NCBI GenBank assembly: GCA_963715025.1
Contig: CAVQQQ010000002.1
Coordinates: forward strand, 930,001-994,000
DNA: 64,000 bases
Reading direction: 5' to 3'
From: DASSJT01 sp963715025
GTDB taxonomy: Bacteria > Actinomycetota > Actinomycetes > Actinomycetales > Dermatophilaceae
Part shown: positions 7,962 to 15,492 of the stretch, in pieces
Position numbering within the stretch: the first letter of the stretch is position 1
Layout of the letters: each line of letters begins with the position of its first letter
Notes under the pieces: generated by a model
Told to the model about the DNA's origin: nothing
What the model saw: only the letters and a program-made list of their open reading frames with translations
Database searches by the model: none
Position numbers and translations under genes: made by a program

Positions 7962-9192
7962 TCAGCTGAGGAGTTCGGCGGGGGCCGGCGAGACCTCGGT
8001 CGAGACCATGCCGGGCTCGCTGGCCCGGCGCAGGGTGGCCGCGGCCCCGACCACCGCCACCGTGAGGCCCACCAGGGAGACCGCGACGAAGCCGCCCGCA
8101 TAGCCGAACGCGTCGATCGCGACGCCCGCGCCCGGGGCGCCCAGCGCCATCCCTGCTGTCATGAACGAGCCGTGCCAGCCCATGGCCTCGCCGCGCGCCG
8201 CCGACGGCACCACCCGGCTCACCTCCTCGACCGTCGCGGTGATGGTCGGCGCACAGAGCAGACCGGCCACGAAGCCGAGGACGGCGAGCGAGGCCACGCC
8301 TGCTGCCAGCGCCATGGGCACGGTGACGACCGCGAGAGCGCCGAGGAGCGCAAACGCCGGTACCGAGCGGTGCAGGCCGCCGTAGACCAGCCCGCCGAGC
8401 AGCGACCCGAAGCCCCAGAGTGCGAGGACGATCCCGATGCTGGGCTGGGCCCCGAAAGACCGAAGCGCGGCGACGATGCCCAGGTCGGTGCCGCCGAGCA
8501 CCACCGTCGTGGCAGCCGCGGCCGTGCAGACCGCGAGGAACCGCCCACGGAACCACGCCGAGCGCGGCAGGGCGTGCAGCCTGCGCGTCGGCGCCCTCGC
8601 GTGCCCCGCCCTCCTCGTGCAGCGGCGGATTGGCCACCCACAGCAGGATGCCGGCCGCGACACCAAGCATCTCGACGCCGAAGAGCACCCACGACGTCGA
8701 CCAGCGTGTGGCCGCCCAGACCCCTGCAGCCGGGCCGATCATGAACGACAGCTCGACCATGCTCGCGTCGAGGGAGAGCGCCGTGCGGCGGTCTTCGTCA
8801 GGGACGGCGGCCAGCACGGCCTGCCGGATGATCGAGAACGACGGGATGACGAACAGCCCCGCCAGCGCGGCCAGCGCGAGAAGCGGCCAGTAGCCGACGA
8901 ACGGGGCGATCGACCAGCAGGCCGCCGCCACGACGATCGAGGGCACGACCACGCGGCGCAGCCCCATGCGGTCGAGCAGTCGCCCGCGCCAGGGCCCGCT
9001 CACGGCAATGGCGACCGTCGCCGCGCCCGACAGCAGCCCGGCCGCGCCGTAGCTGCGGTGCAGCGTCGCGACGACGTGGATCGTCAGGATGACCGAGCCG
9101 GTGAAGATCGGCATGCGCACGAGCAGGCCGAGAAGCAGTGCTCGCCGGAGGGCGGGCACGGCGAAGACGCGGCGGTAGCGCTCGATCGGCAT
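7962..9192 (-). pseudogene. MFS transporter, interrupted by a one-base frameshift
   Basis: Two frames together make one major-facilitator permease. The first, from MPIERYRRVF to about NPPLHEEGG, contains six membrane segments with the MFS loop GRLLDRMGLRR. The second starts near LHALPRSAWFRGRF and contains the remaining six segments ending in SPAPAELLS. The join lies in a four-base homopolymer: one extra C in CCCC at 8604-8607 (plus strand) explains it. The total length of 1231 bases from the ATG at 9192 is one more than a multiple of three. AAGGA sits 7 nt before that ATG; an ATG two codons earlier (9198) is too close to it. Substrate cannot be predicted. Both halves look intact, so this is a recent mutation or a sequence error. 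Confidence 0.8.
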
Positions 9193-9293
9193 GGGCATTC
9201 CTTCAGGCTGTCATAGACCACCGACAGGACCCAACTGCTTTTTGCCCCTGACGGTGTGACCGCCCCAATTCTCGCCACGGCGACCGAAGACGC

Positions 9294-9330
9294 GGTATGC
9301 CGGGCGCGCGGCGTGCGCACCCGGCATACC
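9294..9330 (-). terminator. Hairpin made of an inverted GGTATGCCGGG pair after the MMPL gene
   Basis: Perfect 11-bp arms GGTATGCCGGG (9294-9304) and CCCGGCATACC (9320-9330) are separated by 15 nt. They start 16 bp past the stop of the MMPL gene on the minus strand. Position and symmetry fit an intrinsic terminator. Each arm contains the octamer CGGCATAC that is repeated throughout the window, and two other hairpins (12038-12070 and 21970-22002) are built the same way. Confidence 0.75.
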
Positions 9331-9345
9331 TCTCGATGGGCCACG

Positions 9346-11487
9346 TCAGCGCGCGGCCACCTGCACCTCCTCGAGAGGGTGCTCCTGGGGAGCCCGCTCG
9401 GCGCGGGAGGGCTCTCGCGACCACAGCTTGCTCGGCCACCACATCCAGCGGCCCGCGTCGAGGTTGATCGCCGTGACCAGCACCGACCGCACGATCAGCG
9501 TGTCGAGCAGCACGCCGAGGGCAACGGCGATCCCGATCTCCGCGAACGTCACCAGGGGCAGAGTGCCGAGCACCGCGAAGGTGCCGGCCAGCACCAGCCC
9601 GGCCGAGGTGATGACGCCCCCGGTCGCGGCGAGGCCGACGAGCGCGCCCTGGCGCGTTCCGACCGCCTGCGCCTCCTCGCGGACGCGGGTCATCAGGAAG
9701 ATGTTGTAGTCGATCCCGAGGGCCACGAGGAACACGAAGGCGAACAGCGGCAGGGACGGGTCCGCGCCGGCGAAGCCGAGCACCTGGCGGAAGATGACCG
9801 AGCTGAGCCCCAGGGCGGCCCCGAACGACAGCACCACGGTGGCGATGAGCACCACTGGCGCCACGATTGCCCGAAGCAGCACGGCGAGGATCAGAAACAC
9901 CACGAGCAGGATCAGCGGGATCACGGTGCGGTTCTCGTCCTTGGAGGCCTCGAGACTGTCGTGCCGGATGGCCGTGTCACCTCCCGCTATGGCGTCGGCT
10001 CCGGGCACGGCGTGGATGGCCGTGCGCACGCGGTCGATCGTCGCGCTCGCCGCATTGCTGTCGGGCGCGTCCGTCAGCGTTCCCTCGATGTAGGCCTTGT
10101 CGCCGACCCGGACCGGGTCCGCGGCCGAGGCAATCCCCCGCACCTCGGTCATGGCCGTCTTCACAGCCCCGGCCTGGCCGGCGTTGGCGATCACCATGAC
10201 GGGCGAGCCCGCGCCACCTGGGTAGTGCTTGGCCACGACCTCCTCGCCCACCACCGAGTCGGGTCGGCCGTAGTAGGTGTCCTTGTTGGCGAGCCCGGTC
10301 GCGTTGAGCTGGAGGATCCCGAGGGCCGCAATGGCCAGGACCAGGCTCGTGACGACCCACGTGCGACGGGGAGCCTTCGCGATCCTGGCGCCCGCCCGGG
10401 CCCACACACCGGTCTCGGTGTGGTCGGCTGACCCGAACGTGGGCCGCACTGGCCAGAACATCCAGCGCCCGAAGATCACCAACAAGGCCGGGAGCAGGGT
10501 GAGCATCACGCCGAGCCCGACGGCGATGCCGACGGCCGCGACCGGCCCCAGACCCTTGGTCGAGTTCAGGGTGCCGGCGAGGAGGCACAGCATGCCGGCG
10601 ATGACGGTGGCACCGCTGGCGAAGATCGCCGGTCCGGAACGGTGCAGCGCGAACGCCATGGCCTCGTGGCGGTCCTCGTGGCGGCGCAGCTCCTCGCGGT
10701 AGCGCGCCACCAGCAGCAGGGCGTAGTCGGTGCCGGCCCCGAAGACGAGAACGGTCAGGATGCCCGCGCTCTGCGCGTTGACGGTGAGGTCGGCGTGCGT
10801 GGCCAGCAGGTAGATAACCGCCTGGGCCGCAGTCAGCGCGATGACCACCGAGACCACCGGCAGGGTCCACAGCACCGGGCTGCGGTAGGTGATCAGCAGG
10901 ATCAGGATGACCACGGCCAGAGCCGAGTAGAGGAGCTTGCCGTCGATCCCCGAGAAAGCCTCAGAGGAGTCGGCGGCATAGCCGCCCGGCCCGGTGAAGT
11001 GGACCGAGAGGCCCGGCGGGGCGGTGTCGGCGACGGCCCGCAGCTGGTCGACCGTCGTGGCCAGCGTCTCCCAGCCCCCGCTGCCGACGTTGATCGGCAC
11101 GAAGACCTGGAGCGCCTCATGGTCGGACGACGGGACCGGGCCAGTGGCATCGCGGTCGACACCTGCGACCGCGTTGAACCGCTGCACCTGCGCCGTCACA
11201 GCGGTCTGGTCCTGGGCGGTCAGCCCGCCGGCGCGCTCGTAGACCACGACCGCCGGGATCTCGTCGCTGGAGCGGAACGCCGAGCTCGCTGCGATGACCT
11301 TGGTGGACTCGGCGCCGCTCGGCAGCCACGACTCCGCGTCGTTGTCCTGAGCTCCGGTCAGTCCCGAGCTCGGCCCGAACGCGAACCCGGCAACCACCAG
11401 CCAGAAAGCCAGGACGACCCACTTGCTGCGCCGCCCCGCAGGGAGCCACGCCAGCCGCCCGGCTGGCGAGGGTGCCCGTTTGTTCAT
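9346..11487 (-). CDS. MMPL/RND-family membrane transporter
   Basis: The 713-residue product has the layout of actinobacterial MMPL proteins: an N-terminal helix (WVVLAFWLVVAGFAF), an extracytoplasmic domain (about 50-180), five helices, a second extracytoplasmic domain (about 400-520) and six more helices. Conserved stretches are GAGTDYALLLVARYREELRR in the first half and GIDYNIFLMTRVREE in the second, the proton-relay-type GxDY motifs of the family. Family members export lipids, siderophores or drugs; no substrate is evident here. The ATG at 11487 was chosen over one 21 codons upstream because conservation starts near it and GGGGG lies about 8 nt upstream. A TCAAAC..GTTTGA palindrome directly upstream suggests repressor control, but no TetR gene is adjacent. 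Confidence 0.9.
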   Translation of the reverse strand: MNKRAPSPAGRLAWLPAGRRSKWVVLAFWLVVAGFAFGPSSGLTGAQDNDAESWLPSGAESTKVIAASSAFRSSDEIPAVVVYERAGGLTAQDQTAVTAQVQRFNAVAGVDRDATGPVPSSDHEALQVFVPINVGSGGWETLATTVDQLRAVADTAPPGLSVHFTGPGGYAADSSEAFSGIDGKLLYSALAVVILILLITYRSPVLWTLPVVSVVIALTAAQAVIYLLATHADLTVNAQSAGILTVLVFGAGTDYALLLVARYREELRRHEDRHEAMAFALHRSGPAIFASGATVIAGMLCLLAGTLNSTKGLGPVAAVGIAVGLGVMLTLLPALLVIFGRWMFWPVRPTFGSADHTETGVWARAGARIAKAPRRTWVVTSLVLAIAALGILQLNATGLANKDTYYGRPDSVVGEEVVAKHYPGGAGSPVMVIANAGQAGAVKTAMTEVRGIASAADPVRVGDKAYIEGTLTDAPDSNAASATIDRVRTAIHAVPGADAIAGGDTAIRHDSLEASKDENRTVIPLILLVVFLILAVLLRAIVAPVVLIATVVLSFGAALGLSSVIFRQVLGFAGADPSLPLFAFVFLVALGIDYNIFLMTRVREEAQAVGTRQGALVGLAATGGVITSAGLVLAGTFAVLGTLPLVTFAEIGIAVALGVLLDTLIVRSVLVTAINLDAGRWMWWPSKLWSREPSRAERAPQEHPLEEVQVAAR

Positions 11488-11488
11488 G

Positions 11489-11509
11489 TCAAACCCCCAG
11501 TGCGTTTGA
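11489..11509. promoter_or_regulatory. Operator-like palindrome upstream of the MMPL gene
   Basis: TCAAAC (11489-11494) and GTTTGA (11504-11509) form 6-bp arms around a 9-bp centre, immediately before the MMPL start codon and covering the ribosome-binding region. Size and symmetry resemble TetR-family operators, but no regulator gene is nearby, so the assignment is tentative. Confidence 0.45.
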
Positions 11510-11696
11510 GTTGGTGCCTCAACCGAACCAGAGTCCTGCGCGCCTGACATCGGGATAAACCCCCATTCAGGGGCGCTCTCAGGGGCCGCTCAGGGGAACC
11601 CCTGAGCCACCTGCCGCGTTTCGCGGCCGCCCTCGTTGGGTTCACCCGTTACGGGTGAGGCAACCGCAGGGTGACTTCGTGCAATATTCAACTGTT

Positions 11697-11770
11697 CGAC
11701 GTAGGGCAGGTGCGGGCGCATCCCGGGCTGATCAGGGGCATCCCGAGGGAGTCACACCTGCCCTACGTCG
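11697..11770. repeat. Perfect 16-bp inverted repeat with a 42-nt interior
   Basis: CGACGTAGGGCAGGTG (11697-11712) is exactly mirrored by CACCTGCCCTACGTCG (11755-11770). As RNA it would form a very stable stem-loop on either strand. The interior itself holds GCATCCCGGGCTGATC and GCATCCCGAGG. It is far from any stop codon (about 424 bp beyond the histidine kinase end), so it is not an obvious terminator. Confidence 0.8.
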
Positions 11771-12037
11771 ATGAGCGTGTGCCCGACGTCGATCAGCGTG
11801 CTGGGGGCATGGTCGTCTCGCGGCTCCTCCTCTCTCTGCGGCGTGGAAATCACCTGCCGCATCCCCCTCACGGTGTTCGGATTCTCAGGCGGCGCTGTGA
11901 GGGCGAGCCGGTGACTGACCCGACCCCTTGGGGGTTCCAGCACGACCAGCACAACGCCACACGCTGAGTGTGGTTTCTGCAGGTCAGGCGCCCGGCCTTC
12001 GCTGCGTCGCGGCAGGTCAGCGCATATCGGAGTTGGC

Positions 12038-12070
12038 GTATGCCGGGCACCAGCTGGGTGCCCGGCATAC
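12038..12070 (-). terminator. Hairpin made of an inverted GTATGCCGGGCACC pair after the histidine kinase gene
   Basis: Perfect 14-bp arms GTATGCCGGGCACC (12038-12051) and GGTGCCCGGCATAC (12057-12070) enclose a 5-nt loop AGCTG. On the minus strand it lies about 124 bp downstream of the histidine kinase stop, after the 19-bp tandem repeats. It is built from two facing copies of the CGGCATAC octamer. Confidence 0.7.
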
Positions 12071-12073
12071 CCG

Positions 12074-12146
12074 TTGCTGGCGCGGGCAGAGCTTGCTGGC
12101 GCAGGCAGAGCTTGCTGGCGCAGGCAGAGCTTGGTGGTGCTGGCAG
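12074..12146. repeat. 19-bp tandem repeat downstream of the histidine kinase
   Basis: Three units TTGCTGGCGC(G/A)GGCAGAGC at 12074-12092, 12093-12111 and 12112-12130, followed by a degenerate partial copy to about 12146. A 19-bp period cannot keep a reading frame, consistent with non-coding DNA. The spacing is too short and lacks spacers, so it is not a CRISPR. Confidence 0.85.
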
Positions 12147-12193
12147 CGGAGCGCAGGGGTCCGTCGCGGCGCAGGCCTCTCGCCGCGCCGGGG

Positions 12194-13273
12194 TCAGGCG
12201 AGGTGCTCTGGCGGGGTGCTCGGCAGCGTCAGCCGGATCTGGGCGCCGCCGCCGGGTGCGTCCTCGACCGCGATCGTGCCGCCGTGGGCCTCCACGAGCC
12301 CGCGCACGACGTAGAGCCCCAGCCCGGTGCTGCCCCGGTGGCCGCCCTGCCAGAACCGGGTGAAGACCAGTACCCGGTTGGCCTGCGGGATGCCCTCGCC
12401 CTCGTCGCTGACAATGATGTCCGCGGCCGGCTCGGGCTCGTGGCCGTTGCGTCCCGCAAGGGTGATGGTGCCGCGGCCATGGCGCAGCGCGTTCTCGATC
12501 AGGTTGGCCAGGATCTGGTCGAGCCGGTCGGGGTCGACCCACACCTCGGGCAGGTCGTCGGCGACGTCGACGGCGAACCGCTCGCGCGGGTGGCCGCTGG
12601 CGACCGAGCGCTCGACGTGCTGGGCGAAGATCGCCCGGAGGTCGACCGGCCGGGGGTGGATCGCGAGGCGGCCGGCGTCGAGCCGGGAGACGTCCAGCAG
12701 CTCGGTGATCAGCCGGGTGACCCGGTCGGCGTCGGCTTCGATGGTCTCGATCATCAGCCGCTTCTGGTCGTCGGTGAAACGCTCCCAGCGGCGCAGCAGG
12801 GTCGACGAGAACCCCTTCACGCTGGTCAGCGGCGAACGCAGCTCGTGGGCCACGGTCGAGATGAGGGCAGCGTGGTCAGCCTCGGCACGATGCCGGGCCT
12901 CGGCGTCGCGCAGGCCGATCAGCACCCGCTGGACCGGCTGGTTGGGCGCTGCCCGGTGGTACTTCGCCGTGACCAGGACCTCCCGGCCGTTGCCGAGCAT
13001 GAGCAGCTTCTCGCGGTGGCCGGAGCGGATGTTGAGCCCCCGCCAGGGGTCGGCCTTCTCCCACCACAGCGACCCGTCGCGGTCGTGCAGCTCGAGCGCC
13101 TCGCGCACGTCCTGGCCGACCAGCTGGGAGCGGGTGAGACCGGTGATGCGCTCGGCCCGGGAGTTCAGGTAGATGACGCGGGCGTCCGGCCCGACCGACA
13201 CGACGCCGTCCGGCAGCAGCTCGGAGAACAGCTGCGCCTTCTGCTGGTCGTACGACGGCATCGGGAAGTGCAT
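12194..13273 (-). CDS. PAS-domain sensor histidine kinase (orphan)
   Basis: The 359-residue, apparently soluble kinase has a PAS domain (about 12-130, ELLPDGVVSVGPDARVIYLN), a HisKA dimerisation domain with the phospho-accepting histidine in STVAHELRSPLTSVKGF (about 142-160), and a HATPase domain with the N box NLIENALRHG, the G box DEGEGIP and the second glycine box GSTGLGLYVV. No transmembrane segment is visible, so the signal is probably sensed in the cytoplasm. No response regulator is adjacent. A TAAGGT -10 lies 6 nt before the ATG and overlaps the trmH stop codon, so it likely has its own leaderless promoter although it follows trmH closely. Confidence 0.93.
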   Translation of the reverse strand: MHFPMPSYDQQKAQLFSELLPDGVVSVGPDARVIYLNSRAERITGLTRSQLVGQDVREALELHDRDGSLWWEKADPWRGLNIRSGHREKLLMLGNGREVLVTAKYHRAAPNQPVQRVLIGLRDAEARHRAEADHAALISTVAHELRSPLTSVKGFSSTLLRRWERFTDDQKRLMIETIEADADRVTRLITELLDVSRLDAGRLAIHPRPVDLRAIFAQHVERSVASGHPRERFAVDVADDLPEVWVDPDRLDQILANLIENALRHGRGTITLAGRNGHEPEPAADIIVSDEGEGIPQANRVLVFTRFWQGGHRGSTGLGLYVVRGLVEAHGGTIAVEDAPGGGAQIRLTLPSTPPEHLA

Positions 13274-13279
13274 GAAAGG

Positions 13280-13285
13280 ACCTTA
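13280..13285 (-). promoter_or_regulatory. -10 element TAAGGT, leaderless start of the histidine kinase
   Basis: On the minus strand TAAGGT lies exactly 6 nt before the kinase ATG and includes the TAA stop of the upstream methyltransferase gene. Spacing equals that of the other leaderless candidates in this window. Confidence 0.5.
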
Positions 13286-14104
13286 GCCACCCTGCTTCGC
13301 CAAGGAGCCATCCTGCTGCACCATTGCCGAGGCATAGAGGCAGACAGTGGCCGCCATGGCGAGGTTCAGCGACTCGGCCTTGCCGTAGATCGGCACCCGA
13401 ACGACTTCGTCGCACGCATCGCGCACCTCATCTGGAAGCCCCCAGGCCTCGTTGCCGAGGACCCACGCGTGCGGCTGGGACAGGTCCACGGCGCCCAGGA
13501 CGCGGTCACCGGAGCCGTCAGCCGCCAGAAGCCGGATGCCGGCGCTGCGCAGGGCCGGGACCAGCTCGCCGAGCTCGACCTCCGTCACGACGGGGAGGTG
13601 GAACAGGGACCCAGCCGTGGACCTCACCACTTTTGGGCTGTGCACGTCCACGGACGCCGTGCTGACGAGCACCCCGTCGGCACCAGCCGCGTCGGCACCG
13701 CGGATAACCGTCCCGGCGTTCCCGGGGTCGCGGACATGGGTCAGGACGACAAGCAGCCGGGGCTTGGCGGACAGGACGGACTCGAGGGTCGGCTGGACCA
13801 CCCGGCATACAGCAGCCAGGCCCTGCGGGGTCTGGGTGTCGCACATGGCCGCGAGGACGTCGTCGGTCACCTCGTGGACGGCGAGGCCTGCACTTCGGGC
13901 CGCGGCCAGGATGTCCTGGTGCCGACTCGCCGAGTCTGCAGTGGCATACAGGTCAGCGACCTGGGCGGGCGCCCAGCGCACCGCCTCGCGCACCGCCTGC
14001 GGGCCCTCTGCGAGGAACCGCGCGGTCCGCACACGCGCCGAGCGCCGGGACAGCGCCCGCACCGCCTTGACCCGATCGGATCGGGGATTGGTCAGCGTTG
14101 GCAT
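13283..14104 (-). CDS. TrmH/SpoU-family RNA 2'-O-methyltransferase
   Basis: The 273-residue product has the SpoU layout: an N-terminal RNA-binding (SpoU_sub_bind-like) domain with FLAEGPQAVREAV, then a SPOUT methyltransferase domain. The three SpoU motifs are visible: LVVLTHVRDPGNAGTVIRGADAAGA (motif 1), LGNEAWGLPDEV (motif 2) and VPIYGKAESLNLAMAATVCLY (motif 3). SAM is bound in the knot formed by motifs 2 and 3. Family members methylate rRNA or tRNA ribose; this one, placed just after rplT as in many actinobacteria, probably modifies 23S rRNA. It starts 31 bp after rplT on the minus strand, so it is likely co-transcribed with infC-rpmI-rplT. Confidence 0.93.
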   Translation of the reverse strand: MPTLTNPRSDRVKAVRALSRRSARVRTARFLAEGPQAVREAVRWAPAQVADLYATADSASRHQDILAAARSAGLAVHEVTDDVLAAMCDTQTPQGLAAVCRVVQPTLESVLSAKPRLLVVLTHVRDPGNAGTVIRGADAAGADGVLVSTASVDVHSPKVVRSTAGSLFHLPVVTEVELGELVPALRSAGIRLLAADGSGDRVLGAVDLSQPHAWVLGNEAWGLPDEVRDACDEVVRVPIYGKAESLNLAMAATVCLYASAMVQQDGSLAKQGG

Positions 14105-14134
14105 GTCCCGGCGCTCGTGGTGAGCCGGTGTTCC

Positions 14135-14515
14135 TCAGACGGGGACGGCCTCGGCGGTCGCCGGCACGTTGGCCTTGGCGATCTCGACCAGCGCGGCGAA
14201 CGCGGCCTCGTCGTTGACGGCCAGCTCGGCGAGCATGCGGCGGTCGACCTCGACCTCGGCAGCCTTCAGGCCCTGGATGAAGCGGTTGTAGGTCATGCCG
14301 TTGGCGCGGGCCGCAGCGTTGATGCGCTGGATCCAGAGGCGGCGGAAGTCGCCCTTCTTGGCGCGGCGGTCGCGGTAGGCGTAGCCGAGCGAGTGCTGGA
14401 CCTGCTCCTTGGCCTTGCGGTAGAGGCGCGACCGCTGTCCGCGGTAGCCGCTGGCGCGCTCGAGGACGACCCGGCGCTTCTTGTGGGCATTGACTGCCCG
14501 CTTCACGCGTGCCAC
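14135..14515 (-). CDS. rplT: 50S ribosomal protein L20
   Basis: The 126 residues show the classic L20 start MARVKRAVNAHKKRR, followed by GYRGQRSRLYRKAKEQ, RDRRAKKGDFRRLWI and NAAARANGMTYNRFI. L20 is an early assembly protein of the large subunit. The GTG start is preceded by AAGGAG with a normal spacer. It is third in the conserved infC-rpmI-rplT operon. The C-terminus is slightly longer than in E. coli, as is usual in actinobacteria. Confidence 0.98.
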   Translation of the reverse strand: MARVKRAVNAHKKRRVVLERASGYRGQRSRLYRKAKEQVQHSLGYAYRDRRAKKGDFRRLWIQRINAAARANGMTYNRFIQGLKAAEVEVDRRMLAELAVNDEAAFAALVEIAKANVPATAEAVPV

Positions 14516-14596
14516 GTGAGTTCTCCTTGCTTGTTCGTGCTCAGCCGGGGATCAGACCCGGCCTCAAGACGGTGGGGGTTGGCCGCGGAGGCCGGA

Positions 14597-14791
14597 TCAC
14601 TTGCCGAGAAGCCTCTTGACCCGCTTGGCGTCGGCGGGCGAGACCAGGACGTCGCCGCTGAGGCGACGAGCCTTCTGCGGCGTCTTCTCGTGGAACTTGT
14701 GCACGTGGCCGGCCTGCTGGCGCATCACCTTGCCGGATCCGGTGACCCGGAAGCGCTTCTTGGTGCCGCTGTGCGTCTTGTTCTTCGGCAT
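14597..14791 (-). CDS. rpmI: 50S ribosomal protein L35
   Basis: The 64-residue protein has the L35 signature MPKNKTHSGTKKRFRVTGSGK and ends in VKRLLGK, the full family length. It is very basic. AAGGAGATC lies upstream of the ATG. It is the second gene of the infC-rpmI-rplT operon. Confidence 0.98.
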   Translation of the reverse strand: MPKNKTHSGTKKRFRVTGSGKVMRQQAGHVHKFHEKTPQKARRLSGDVLVSPADAKRVKRLLGK

Positions 14792-14847
14792 CGGAGCCGA
14801 TCTCCTTCGTCGAGTGGTTACTTCGTGAGGTGGTCTGGGTGCAGCGT

Positions 14848-15492
14848 CTACTCGGCGCGCTGCTCGGCAGCCTGCTCCGTCATCTGCGCGGCGGCCTCGG
14901 TCGCGGGCTCCCCCGCCGTACCGCCCGCCTCGGCCGGATGGGCCGCCTGTCGGGCCCGGCGCTGCTCGGCCTTGGCCTCGGACTTCTTCCGGGTGGGGGC
15001 GAGCACCATGATCATGTTGCGGCCGTCCTGCTTGGGCGCGGACTCGACCGTGCCCAGTTCGATGACGTCCTCCGCCAGTTTCTGGAGGAGGCGGTAGCCG
15101 AGTTCCGGACGCGACTGCTCGCGGCCGCGGAACATGATCGTCACCTTGACCTTGTCGCCGCCCTTGAGGAACCGCTCGACGTGGCCCTTCTTGGTGCCAT
15201 AGTCGTGCGGGTCGATCTTCGGGCGGAGCTTGATCTCCTTGATGACGGTGTTCACCTGGTTCTTGCGCGCTTCCCGCGCCTTCATGGCGGCTTCGTACTT
15301 GAACTTGCCGAAGTCCATGAGCTTGGCGACCGGCGGCTTGGCCATCGGGGCCACCTCGACGAGGTCGAGGTCAGCCTCGGCTGCCAGACGGAGCGCGTCC
15401 TCGACGCGCACGATGCCAACCTGCTCGCCATTGGGGCCAACCAAGCGCACTTCCGGGACCCGAATGCGCTCGTTGATGCGAGGTTCGCTGAT
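14848..15492 (-). CDS. infC: Translation initiation factor IF-3, AUC start codon
   Basis: IF-3 keeps ribosomal subunits apart and checks the start codon. The N-terminal domain reads ISEPRINERIRVPEVRLVGP..EQVGIV, and the C-terminal domain has KEIKLRPKID, GHVERFLKGGDKVKV and RGREQSRPELG. The N-terminus is complete only if translation starts at ATC (15492-15490): AAGGAG is 6 nt before it and no ATG or GTG fits. Non-canonical AUU/AUC starts of infC are known to let IF-3 repress its own synthesis by rejecting poor start codons, so autoregulation is expected. The tail after residue about 180 is an alanine/glutamate-rich extension common in actinobacteria. The product is 214 residues. Confidence 0.96.
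   Translation of the reverse strand: MSEPRINERIRVPEVRLVGPNGEQVGIVRVEDALRLAAEADLDLVEVAPMAKPPVAKLMDFGKFKYEAAMKAREARKNQVNTVIKEIKLRPKIDPHDYGTKKGHVERFLKGGDKVKVTIMFRGREQSRPELGYRLLQKLAEDVIELGTVESAPKQDGRNMIMVLAPTRKKSEAKAEQRRARQAAHPAEAGGTAGEPATEAAAQMTEQAAEQRAE

Larger units (their letters stand above)
11510..12193. other. Gene-free region rich in palindromes and repeats
   Basis: I found no convincing coding region in this roughly 680-bp gap between the MMPL gene and the histidine kinase, both on the minus strand. It holds several structured elements: GCTCAGGGG/CCCCTGAGC around AA (11588-11607), with two more TCAGGGG copies just before it; TCACCCGT/ACGGGTGA (11642-11658); a long 16-bp inverted repeat (11697-11770); a 15-bp direct repeat ACGTCGAT(G/C)AGCGTG with a 21-bp period (11765-11800); the CGGCATAC hairpin (12038-12070); and 19-bp tandem repeats (12074-12146). 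Such density could mean regulator binding sites for the MMPL promoter or a non-coding RNA. Neither is proven. Confidence 0.6.

Noticed and set aside
11697..11770. Invertible promoter element flanked by 16-bp inverted repeats
   Set aside because: No site-specific recombinase nearby and only a 42-bp interior without promoter-like sequence; kept only as an inverted repeat.
11752..11952. Small minus-strand frame with a repeated TLIDVG segment
   Set aside because: The repeat comes from the 21-bp-period direct DNA repeat next to the long inverted repeat; there is no ribosome binding site or domain.
12074..12146. Possible CRISPR-like array
   Set aside because: The 19-bp units are directly adjacent without spacers, and no cas gene is present.
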